A stretch of 6,734 nt of DNA from Candidatus Troglogloeales bacterium (GCA_005239595.1 SBBT01000049.1:1-6734), one strand, 5' to 3'; numbered from the stretch's first letter, positions 1 to 6,000 are shown. Translations and numbers: made by a program. The notes: generated by a model not told the origin, from the letters alone.

Positions 1-172
1 ATAATGACTGGAAATTGGCGTTTACCTCTTCCGGCTTTATAATAGTGCCAGGGGCAAAGGTATGTGGCACGCTTGCACTCTCTGTGTGCGAGGGTATCCC
101 GAGCGACACAGCGACCATGAATGCCGTGGCGATATATACTGGAAGGCGGTTCCCCTTAAAACAGTCTTTCAT
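1..172 (-). CDS. Exported protein, N-terminal part only (runs off the left edge)
   Basis: The minus strand from ATG 172 is open to the window edge, giving 57 codons without a stop. The product begins MKDCFKGNRLPVYIATAFMV: a basic start, then a hydrophobic stretch (about residues 11-26), then a polar SHTESAS segment, which together look like a Sec signal peptide cleaved near residue 35. The mature part begins VPHTFAPGTIIKPEEVNANF. This resembles the recurrent '(V)PxTFxxGTxIxxxxVNANFxxL' start of many secreted or surface proteins, some with tail-fibre or collagen-like bodies. The start is supported by an AGGAG Shine-Dalgarno at 180-184 (minus) with a 7-base spacer. The gene is divergent from clpB. 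The function of the missing body cannot be judged; export is a confident inference, the rest is unknown. Confidence 0.72.
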   Translation of the reverse strand, partial: MKDCFKGNRLPVYIATAFMVAVSLGIPSHTESASVPHTFAPGTIIKPEEVNANFQSL

Positions 173-179
173 GTCGTTT

Positions 180-184
180 CTCCT
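180..184 (-). promoter_or_regulatory. Shine-Dalgarno of the exported-protein gene
   Basis: Read on the minus strand this is AGGAG followed by seven bases and ATG at 172. It fixes the start of the left-edge gene, which has no other in-window support because its 3' part is missing. Confidence 0.7.
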
Positions 185-288
185 GAAGTGAGTTTCGAAT
201 GAGGCAAAAAACCTTCTCCCTCCAATCGACTCTTCTATACCCTGTTAAGTCTTAGCGAGAAGATATAAATCACCAACAATGGTGCGGA

Positions 289-317
289 TGTATATCATAT
301 CTTATGTGGAACGTCAA
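289..317 (-). promoter_or_regulatory. Sigma-70-type promoter for the left-edge exported-protein gene
   Basis: On the minus strand TTGACG (317-312, 5 of 6 to the -35 consensus) is followed by exactly 17 bases and TATACA (294-289, 4 of 6 to the -10). A TATGAT lies five bases upstream of that -10. Transcription would begin near 282 and leave a leader of about 110 bases before ATG 172. This is the best promoter match I see in the divergent intergenic region. Confidence 0.5.
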
Positions 318-347
318 CCTCCTGCATAGAACCATTTGTTAATGGCC

Positions 348-376
348 TTGAATTCATGTCCGGGCGGTCTTATATC
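348..376 (+). promoter_or_regulatory. Candidate clpB promoter (sigma-70 or heat-shock-like)
   Basis: TTGAAT (348-353), a 17-base spacer and TATATC (371-376) make a moderate sigma-70 match. The same bases can be read as a weak sigma-32-type site: CTTGAA at 347-352, 15 bases, then TCTTATAT at 368-375, against CTTGAA and CCCCATxT. Either reading starts the transcript near 382-385, about 25 bases before ATG 408. That would rule out translation from the upstream TTG 336 or ATG 342. No CIRCE (HrcA) inverted repeat is present upstream. Confidence 0.35.
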
Positions 377-395
377 TAAAGCGGAATTGATACGC

Positions 396-399
396 GGAG
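396..399 (+). promoter_or_regulatory. Ribosome binding site that decides the clpB start
   Basis: GGAG lies eight bases before ATG 408. The longer in-frame starts (TTG 336, ATG 342) have no purine-rich sequence at a suitable distance. The residue numbering from 408 also places the catalytic residues of the first ATPase domain exactly where E. coli ClpB has them. Confidence 0.6.
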
Positions 400-407
400 C
401 GGATGGA

Positions 408-3017
408 ATGCGTTCAGACAGATTGACGTTGAAGGCCCAGGAGGCTTTTGAGGATGCCCAAAAAAAGGCTGAAGTGCTACACCATCAGCAAATAGACGAA
501 GCCCATTTGGTATTGGCATTATTGGAACAGAAGGAAGGAATTATTCCGTCTGTTCTTCGAAAAAAAAACGTGCCTCTTGATACACTTCGATTGAAGGTTT
601 TTGAAAAACTACAGGGGATTCCACGAGTGGAGGGACCGGGTGCTGGGGGAATGATGTACATGTCGTCCGCCCTGGCAGCCCTGCTGGAACGTGCCGAGAA
701 GGAGGCAGGCCAGTTAAAAGATCAATATATCAGCGTCGAGCATCTCCTGCTGGCGTCTCTGGAAGGATCCATCGGGCCACTCCTTCGGACGGCCGGAGTC
801 GAGAGGGAAAAGGTGTTATCGGCCTTGGTTGAAATCCGGGGCTCCCATCGTATTACGGACCAAAATCCCGAAGAGAAGTACCAGGCGCTGACAAGATATT
901 CACGAGATTTAACCGATCTCGCCGGTCGTGGAAGGCTTGATCCTGTCATCGGACGGGACGAGGAGATCCGTCGTGTTATTCAGGTTTTATCGAGGCGGAC
1001 CAAGAATAACCCGGTATTAATCGGGGAGCCAGGGGTTGGGAAGACGGCCATTGCTGAAGGGCTTGCCCAGAGAATTGTCTCCGGAGACGTGCCGGAGGGA
1101 CTGAAGAAGAAGCGGGTCCACGCCCTTGATATGGGGGCACTGATTGCCGGCTCCAAATTCCGGGGAGAATTTGAAGAGCGGTTGAAAGCTGTGATCAAGG
1201 AGGTGGTGGATGCACATGGCGAGGTGATTCTCTTTATTGATGAGTTGCACACATTGGTGGGTGCGGGATCGGCCGAAGGGGCCATGGATGCATCCAATAT
1301 GTTAAAACCTCCCCTTGCACGCGGTGAACTGCGCACCGTCGGCGCCACCACCATTGAGGAATACCGAAAACGTATCGAAAAAGATCCGGCATTAGAAAGG
1401 CGTTTCCAGCCAATCCTGGTACAGGAACCGACGGTCGATCAAGCCATTTCGATTCTGCGCGGCCTCAAGGATCGATATGAAGTCCATCACGGTGTTCGCA
1501 TGAAAGATACGGCATTGGTGGCCGCAGCCGTCTTATCACACCGTTATATTACCGACCGTTTTCTCCCGGACAAGGCCATTGATTTGATAGATGAGGCGGC
1601 CTCTTGTCTTCGTATGGAAATCGATTCCATGCCGGCTGCGCTTGATGAAGTCCAGAGGAAGATACGACAGCTCGAGATAGAACGTGAGGCGGTGAAAAAA
1701 GAGACTGATGAAATCTCGTTGGTTCGTCTGGAAAAAATCGAGAAGGAACTGGCCGATTTAAAAGAGGTGTCCGAGCGGCTTTATACCCAATGGAACTCGG
1801 AGAAAGGGGCGATTCAAAGAATTCGCCAGCTTAAAGGAGAAATCGAAACGGCGCGACAAGACGCCGAGCAGGCGGAACGCGTTGGAGACCTTGGAAAGGC
1901 GGCAGAACTCCGTTACGGCACATTAATTCAGCTCAACCGGAATCTCTCTGAGGAGAATGCCTATTTCCAGGGTTTACACCCGACGCAGCGAATGCTCAAG
2001 GAAGAGGTCGATGAAGAGGATATTGCCAAGGTTGTCGCTAAATGGGTAGGCATTCCCCTTTCACGCATGATGGAAACGGAGGCTCAAAAACTCATTCATA
2101 TGGAGGAACGTCTTCGCCAGCGTGTGGTTGGACAAGACGAAGCCATTACTGCCGTTGCAAATGCAATTCGAAGGGCGCGCACCGGGCTTTCCGATCCAAA
2201 CCGTCCTCTCGGCTCTTTCATCTTTTTGGGGCCGACCGGTGTTGGGAAGACCGAAATGGCAAGAACCCTTGCCGAATTTCTCTTTGACGATGCGCAGGCG
2301 ATGATACGTCTTGACATGTCGGAATACATGGAACGCCATGCGGTAGCGAGACTCATTGGATCCCCTCCTGGCTATGTCGGACACGAAGAGGGGGGCTATT
2401 TAACCGAGGCGGTGCGAAAACGCCCTTACGCGGTCATTCTGCTCGATGAGGTCGAGAAAGCCCATCCGGAGTTCTTTGGAATACTCCTTCAGCTCTTAGA
2501 CGATGGGAGGATGACCGATGGCAAGGGTCGGACGGTTGATTTCAAAAATACAGTTCTGATGATGACGTCGAATCTCGGAAGTCAGCAAATTCAAGATGCG
2601 GCGCACGACGCGACTGATGTCCGGGATGTGGTGCTTCAAGCGTTGCGGGCCCACTTTAGGCCTGAATTTCTAAACAGGATTGATGACATTGTGATCTTCC
2701 ATCCCCTAAAAATAGGGGAGTTGCAACAGATTATTGAAATACAAATGAACCAGTTGAGCAAACGGCTTGAACAGAAACGAATTACCCTTTCACTTTCTAA
2801 GACCGCAAAACAATATCTGGCGCGTGAAGGATATGATCCCCTGTTCGGGGCGCGTCCTCTTAAAAGGGTGATTCAGAGGGATATATTAAATCCGCTCTCA
2901 GTGAAGATTTTAGAAGGAACGGTATTAGAAGGCGACCATGTCGAAGCTGACATGGAAGAAGGAAGAATGATTTTTACCCGGATTCCACACCAACAAAATA
3001 TGTCTACGGCAAATTAA
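408..3017 (+). CDS. clpB: ATP-dependent chaperone ClpB (Hsp100 disaggregase)
   Basis: Cytoplasmic hexameric AAA+ unfoldase that, with DnaK/DnaJ/GrpE, threads aggregated proteins through its central pore. The product is 869 aa (E. coli: 857). Numbering from Met at 408: Clp N-domain about 1-145 (starts MRSDRLTLKAQEAFEDAQKK); NBD1 Walker A GEPGVGKT 206-213, Walker B glutamate E279, and LERRF arginine fingers; middle coiled-coil domain about 405-530, which marks ClpB rather than ClpA or ClpX; NBD2 Walker A GPTGVGKT 608-615, Walker B E681, pore loop GYVG, FLNRID finger and GARPLKR sensor 2. K212 and E279 match E. coli positions exactly; NBD2 sits about three residues later. The NBD1 pore loop has Phe at 251 where E. 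coli has Tyr. There is no ClpP-binding IGF/IGL loop evident. It is monocistronic here, followed by a hairpin and then IS debris. Confidence 0.97.
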   Translation: MRSDRLTLKAQEAFEDAQKKAEVLHHQQIDEAHLVLALLEQKEGIIPSVLRKKNVPLDTLRLKVFEKLQGIPRVEGPGAGGMMYMSSALAALLERAEKEAGQLKDQYISVEHLLLASLEGSIGPLLRTAGVEREKVLSALVEIRGSHRITDQNPEEKYQALTRYSRDLTDLAGRGRLDPVIGRDEEIRRVIQVLSRRTKNNPVLIGEPGVGKTAIAEGLAQRIVSGDVPEGLKKKRVHALDMGALIAGSKFRGEFEERLKAVIKEVVDAHGEVILFIDELHTLVGAGSAEGAMDASNMLKPPLARGELRTVGATTIEEYRKRIEKDPALERRFQPILVQEPTVDQAISILRGLKDRYEVHHGVRMKDTALVAAAVLSHRYITDRFLPDKAIDLIDEAASCLRMEIDSMPAALDEVQRKIRQLEIEREAVKKETDEISLVRLEKIEKELADLKEVSERLYTQWNSEKGAIQRIRQLKGEIETARQDAEQAERVGDLGKAAELRYGTLIQLNRNLSEENAYFQGLHPTQRMLKEEVDEEDIAKVVAKWVGIPLSRMMETEAQKLIHMEERLRQRVVGQDEAITAVANAIRRARTGLSDPNRPLGSFIFLGPTGVGKTEMARTLAEFLFDDAQAMIRLDMSEYMERHAVARLIGSPPGYVGHEEGGYLTEAVRKRPYAVILLDEVEKAHPEFFGILLQLLDDGRMTDGKGRTVDFKNTVLMMTSNLGSQQIQDAAHDATDVRDVVLQALRAHFRPEFLNRIDDIVIFHPLKIGELQQIIEIQMNQLSKRLEQKRITLSLSKTAKQYLAREGYDPLFGARPLKRVIQRDILNPLSVKILEGTVLEGDHVEADMEEGRMIFTRIPHQQNMSTAN

Positions 3018-3020
3018 AAC

Positions 3021-3042
3021 GTCCGGCCCAAAGAAACCGGAC
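3021..3042 (+). terminator. Hairpin just after clpB, possible terminator
   Basis: GTCCGG (3021-3026) and CCGGAC (3037-3042) form a perfect 6-bp GC-rich stem with a 10-base loop, starting four bases after the clpB stop. The tail that follows (AGTTCATTT) is only moderately T-rich, so as an intrinsic terminator it would be weak. Its position is what would be expected for ending the clpB transcript. Confidence 0.45.
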
Positions 3043-3052
3043 AGTTCATTTG

Positions 3053-3070
3053 CTACCGACACTACCGACA
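3053..3070 (+). repeat. Two tandem copies of a 9-base unit
   Basis: CTACCGACA occurs twice back to back (3053-3061 and 3062-3070). It lies between the clpB hairpin and the first TGTCA repeats and may mark the edge of the inserted DNA. Confidence 0.6.
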
Positions 3071-3077
3071 CATTTCC

Positions 3078-3125
3078 TGTCACAACAAAGTCAATATGTC
3101 AGTTTACTGCAAAAACACAATGTCA
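3078..3125 (+). repeat. Cluster of TGTCA motifs, possible IS-end remnant
   Basis: TGTCA occurs three times in 48 bases (3078-3082, 3097-3101, 3121-3125), with a related GTCAA at 3090-3094. The same motif, in the same orientation, recurs on the other side of the transposase remnant at 3660-3664 and 3698-3702. One copy extends to GTCAGTTTAC (3098-3107), repeated exactly at 4042-4051. Iterated short motifs of this kind are known at the ends of some insertion-sequence families, for example IS21-type. Assigning a family is inference. Confidence 0.35.
3098..3107 (+). repeat. 10-base direct repeat GTCAGTTTAC, left copy
   Basis: Identical to 4042-4051 on the same strand. The two copies bracket the IS remnants about 940 bases apart. 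A 10-base match over 1 kb can occur by chance, so this is only suggestive of element ends. Confidence 0.3.
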
Positions 3126-3133
3126 GTTGTGTT

Positions 3134-3649
3134 TTAATTAAGCTCCACGGCTCCAACAACCAAGTTCTTATTGTATGACGCAACGACCCCTCGACCCCGT
3201 TTGCCTTTGATTAGACCCCCAATAAATGTTTCGTCGGCTTCAACCAAGCCTGAGAGGCGAGATCTGGTATCGTGAACCATTCTCTTTCGAAGCCGATGGA
3301 GAACATGCCATGCATGCTGATAACCGCCTATCCCAAGCTGCCGATGGAGTTGCAGGACGCTAATGCCAGGCGTGTGTGTCGTCACAAGGTACGCCGCCCA
3401 AAACCATTCCTGTATCGGAATGTGAGACCCATGCATAATCGTGCCAGCCGTGGGAGACGTCTGCCGTCCGCACTCCTGACATTCAAAGACAACTGCTGAC
3501 AATTTGAACCTAGCTTTCTGGCTAGAATATTTCGGACATACAAAGCCCTCTGGCCACCGACACTGCACAAGATATTCTTGACAAGCCTCATGTGTTGTAA
3601 ACTGTTGGCGAAACTCGCGCATGTCTTTTGGATACCCTGGCAGCACCAT
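3134..3649 (-). pseudogene. IS1595-family transposase, truncated and decayed
   Basis: The 171-residue product matches the first half of IS1595/ISXO2-type transposases, which are usually around 300 aa. N-terminal part: PKDMREFRQQF...CRWPEGFVC. Zinc ribbon about residues 38-60. Then TSPTAGTI, EWFWAAYLV and GISVLQLHRQLGIG segments, and the start of the DDE-type catalytic domain, VEADETFIGG, with the first acidic residue at D139. The frame stops shortly after, right after VVGAVEL, so the later catalytic acidic residues are missing. The zinc ribbon is also damaged: C38-x2-Y41 instead of C-x2-C, while C57-x2-C60 is intact. The element is therefore almost certainly inactive. It lies antiparallel to clpB and bioF. 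The start at ATG 3649 preserves the family's usual N-terminus but has a poor ribosome site. Confidence 0.85.
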
Positions 3650-3670
3650 AACCCCAGTTTGTCATACCCG

Positions 3671-3895
3671 TTAACCGTAGTCAAAGTAATAAGCATTTGT
3701 CAGTATTTGCTTCAATATGGCCTGAAACGTCTCAAGTCGCTTGGCCGATGCCTGAATAAACCGCTTGGAAATCTTGCTCTTCTTTATTCCTAAAGTGGAA
3801 GGAATCTGAAGGGCCGCCTTCTCGAATTTCCGGATGCTTATCCCGTTAATGACCTGGACCAATGCGCGGTGATTGATTGCACTTTGTATCCGTTC
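3671..3895 (-). pseudogene. Fragment of an IS256/mutator-type transposase
   Basis: Between an in-frame TGA (3898-3896) and a TAA (3673-3671) the minus strand reads a short stretch including RALVQVINGISIRKFEKAAL and GIKKSKISKRFIQASAKRL. This follows the pattern of the conserved middle region of IS256-like (MULE/mutator) transposases, where a 'GxSxRxxE' segment is followed by 'SKSxVSRRFxxAxAxxL' just before the first catalytic aspartate. After ETFQ (about 3722) the resemblance ends, and the last 16 or so residues look unrelated. This suggests that a second insertion or deletion cut the gene there. The flanking catalytic parts are absent and no good start codon exists. The family call is from motif pattern only and is moderately secure. 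Confidence 0.5.
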
Positions 3896-4090
3896 TCAAT
3901 CATGTCCATCGTTGCCTTAACACGAGTTTGTGCGTTGCTTTTTCCTTGCCTTTTCCCTATTCTTTTCCTGTAGCTTCCTGAGTTGATCTTGTCTATCTTG
4001 TTGTTTTTGCAGATTGCAAAATCTACATTATCGACTCGGAGGTCAGTTTACAATTTCAACTAATTTAGGACATTCCCCAAAGAAGCCCCT
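3896..4090. other. bioF leader region with IS debris, no intact gene
   Basis: No complete gene is seen here. On the minus strand an open stretch at 4027-3917 encodes a Lys/Gln/Arg-rich peptide but has no ATG, GTG or TTG start. A neighbouring minus frame reads RVKATMDMIENGYKVQ before it hits a stop at about 3838. These look like frame-shifted leftovers of transposase DNA. The plus strand is pyrimidine-rich around 3938-3970. The bioF promoter should be in or near this stretch, but the best candidate (TTGTTT at 4001-4006, 17 bases, TACATT at 4024-4029) is weak. Confidence 0.5.
4042..4051 (+). repeat. 10-base direct repeat GTCAGTTTAC, right copy
   Basis: An exact match to 3098-3107, 40 bases upstream of the bioF start. 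It overlaps GTTTACAA (4046-4053), which resembles one half of the BirA operator (GGTTTACAA), but I find no matching left half at the usual 14-16-base spacing. Confidence 0.3.
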
Positions 4091-5257
4091 ATGTCCAACA
4101 TTCAGGAAGAATTAAACGCCTTAGAGCGAAAGCATCTCCTGCGCCAGTTAACCGCTGTCGGCTTCGCAACATCTGCCCACATCCAACAGGATGGAAAATC
4201 CTATCTCCTCTTTTCCTCCAACAACTACCTTGGTCTTGCAAACCATCCGGTCTTAAAGTCCGCCGCTATCTCCGCAATAGAAACATGGGGGGTAGGCGCC
4301 GGGGCCTCCCGATTGGTCTCCGGAAATTGCCCGTTATATGCCGTGCTTGAAGCGGCGCTGGCCCAGTTTAAATGCACCGAATCGTCTTTGGTGTTTAATT
4401 CCGGATATACCACCAACATCGGGGCGCTTGGCGCTATCCTCAAAAGAGGCGATCTTGTTTTATCGGATCGATTGAACCATGCAAGTCTCATTGATGGGGC
4501 TAGAAGATCAGAGGGAACGTTTCGTGTCTATCACCACAAAGATGTCTCCCACCTTGAGGCCATGCTCTCTCGCCGAAGGCAGAGTCAGGCGGCCGTAATT
4601 GTCACCGATGGCATCTTTAGCATGGAAGGCGATATTGCGCCGTTACCGGAAATCGTACGTCTTGCAGAGGCGTATGACGCCCTGGTGTATCTGGATGACG
4701 CGCATGCGACAGGCGTGCTCGGTTCTCACGGCCGGGGAACCTGCGATCACTTCCATATCACAAGCCCGAAAGTCATCCAGATGGGAACCCTCAGTAAGGC
4801 ATTGGGAGGCTTTGGTGGATTTATTGCCGCCAACCGCTTGCTCATTGATTACCTGGTCAACAAAGCAGGCCCTTTTATTTATACCACGGCGCTCCCGCCG
4901 TCGCTGCTTGCGTCGGCCCTCGCCGCAATTAACCTGATTCAAAAAGACGATTCGTTCCGGAAAAAACTCTGGCAGCATGCCGGCTATGTCCGACAGAAAA
5001 TAACCGCTCTCGGATTTGACATCCTTGGAAGTGAAACCCCGATTATCCCCATTCGTTTGGGCAGCAGCGAGATGGCAATGGCGTTCTCAAGAAGACTTTT
5101 CGACGAAGGCGTCTACCTTCCTGCTATCCGGCCTCCCACCGTTCCATCGGGATCCGCCCGTCTGCGTATCAGCTTAATGGCAACGCACACACAAGAAGAG
5201 ATCGATCTCCTTTTAAGCTTACTTGAGAAAATCGGCAAAGAGCTTCGAGTAATATAA
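4091..5257 (+). CDS. bioF: 8-amino-7-oxononanoate synthase (BioF)
   Basis: PLP-dependent alpha-oxoamine synthase. It condenses L-alanine with a pimeloyl thioester (ACP or CoA) to give 8-amino-7-oxononanoate, CO2 and free carrier, the first step of biotin ring assembly in the cytoplasm. Length is 388 aa (E. coli: 384). Visible motifs in order: FSSNNYLGLANHP, GAGASRLVSGN, FNSGYTTNIGAL, the PLP-stacking histidine in LNHASLIDG (H130), TDGIFSMEGD, the DDAHATG segment (D203 contacts the pyridine nitrogen, H205 follows) and TLSKALGG with the Schiff-base lysine K236, the same position as in E. coli. The AONS/KBL/ALAS family is certain. BioF rather than the threonine-catabolic Kbl is supported by bioD two genes downstream. 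The Shine-Dalgarno is weak (AGAAG at 4081-4085). It heads the operon and ends one base before the next gene. Confidence 0.95.
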   Translation: MSNIQEELNALERKHLLRQLTAVGFATSAHIQQDGKSYLLFSSNNYLGLANHPVLKSAAISAIETWGVGAGASRLVSGNCPLYAVLEAALAQFKCTESSLVFNSGYTTNIGALGAILKRGDLVLSDRLNHASLIDGARRSEGTFRVYHHKDVSHLEAMLSRRRQSQAAVIVTDGIFSMEGDIAPLPEIVRLAEAYDALVYLDDAHATGVLGSHGRGTCDHFHITSPKVIQMGTLSKALGGFGGFIAANRLLIDYLVNKAGPFIYTTALPPSLLASALAAINLIQKDDSFRKKLWQHAGYVRQKITALGFDILGSETPIIPIRLGSSEMAMAFSRRLFDEGVYLPAIRPPTVPSGSARLRISLMATHTQEEIDLLLSLLEKIGKELRVI

Positions 5258-5258
5258 C

Positions 5259-5996
5259 ATGGTGTCTCCTCCAAAAAGAATCGTCGTCATTGCCGGCGCA
5301 TCGGGCGGACTGGGGCAGGCCCTTTCAGAGGTATTCGCTTCTTACGGAGATGCCATCGCGATTCATGCCTATCAAAACCAATCTTGCGGGAGGAAACTGG
5401 TTAAGCGTTTTCGTGCAAAGGGCGGAGAAACGGAACTCTTTTTAGCCAATTTCAAAGATTCAGAATCGGTGCGACAGATGTTTGATAAAATTTTTGATCG
5501 GTGGCAAAGAATTGATATTTTGATTAACAATGCGGGTGTTACCGACGATCATCTTTTGATACAAACAAAAGAGACTTCGTGGGAGAAAGTCATCGGCATC
5601 AATCTCACAGGGGCCTTCTTTTGCCTAAGAGAAGCCGGACACCTCATGCAGAAAAACGGTGGGGGACACATTATCAACATTGCATCAATCAGCGCCTATA
5701 CCGGTCCGATCGGCCAGGCGTCTTATGCCGCATCCAAACGGGGACTCATCGCCTTGACGCAATCCGCAGCGCTTGAATGGGGAAAGATCCCCATCCAAGT
5801 TAACGCGGTCCTGCCGGGATTCCTCACGTCAGGGATGACGGTTCATTTGTCCCAATCTCAACGAGAAAAAATCGTACAGGAAAACCTGTTAGGAAAACCT
5901 TCCACGTTACAAGAGGTCTCCAGTTTTATCTTTCATCTCTCTACGATGAAGCATGTTTCAGGACAGGTTTTTAATTTGGATAGCCGGATCTTCTAA
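5259..5996 (+). CDS. FabG-like short-chain dehydrogenase/reductase in the biotin operon
   Basis: A classical 245-aa SDR, most like 3-oxoacyl-ACP reductase. N-terminal Rossmann fold with GASGGLG (about 13-19, the GxxxGxG dinucleotide site), NNAG about 90-93, and the catalytic tetrad N115, S143, Y156, K160 in INLTGAFF and SYAASK. LPGFLTSGMT corresponds to the PGFxxTxM substrate-loop region. The end reads GQVFNLDSRIF, where FabG proteins usually have a GQTxxVDGG-type end, so the tail is atypical. It starts one base after bioF stops and ends four bases before bioD, with little ribosome-site sequence of its own, suggesting translational coupling. What is seen: an intact SDR. What is inferred: it reduces a 3-oxo intermediate while the pimeloyl chain is built on ACP or CoA. 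It could also be a generic reductase carried along. Confidence 0.9.
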   Translation: MVSPPKRIVVIAGASGGLGQALSEVFASYGDAIAIHAYQNQSCGRKLVKRFRAKGGETELFLANFKDSESVRQMFDKIFDRWQRIDILINNAGVTDDHLLIQTKETSWEKVIGINLTGAFFCLREAGHLMQKNGGGHIINIASISAYTGPIGQASYAASKRGLIALTQSAALEWGKIPIQVNAVLPGFLTSGMTVHLSQSQREKIVQENLLGKPSTLQEVSSFIFHLSTMKHVSGQVFNLDSRIF

Positions 5997-6000
5997 ACAT

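Noticed and set aside
173..335. CIRCE (HrcA) element for clpB heat-shock control
   Set aside because: TTAGC occurs at 252-256, but there is no GAGTGCTAA-type partner at the 9-base spacing.
722..1354. Antisense open frames opposite clpB (722-949, 980-1354, 1017-1250)
   Set aside because: They lie opposite highly conserved ATPase codons, resemble no known protein and have no convincing ribosome sites; shadows of clpB.
2042..2384. Overlapping frames on both strands within the clpB NBD2 region
   Set aside because: Wholly inside the second Walker A/B segment; codon bias of the real frame explains them.
3272..3793. Frames overlapping the transposase remnant (3272-3499 plus, 3382-3696 minus, 3578-3793 plus)
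   Set aside because: None matches a family I recognise; the minus frame at 3649-3134 has clear IS1595 motifs and accounts for the region.
3917..4027. Lys/Gln/Arg-rich minus-strand open stretch that looked like a small basic protein
   Set aside because: No ATG, GTG or TTG in frame and no ribosome site; the basic composition follows from a pyrimidine-rich plus strand. Kept only as debris.
4013..4053. Complete BirA operator upstream of bioF
   Set aside because: Only the right half GTTTACAA is good. The nearest left-half candidate, TTGCAAAAT at 4014-4022, has several mismatches and a 22-base spacer instead of 14-16.
4225..4978. Antisense and alternative-frame open stretches inside bioF (4225-4491, 4599-4937, 4643-4978)
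   Set aside because: Fully contained in a gene with unambiguous AONS motifs; no independent evidence.
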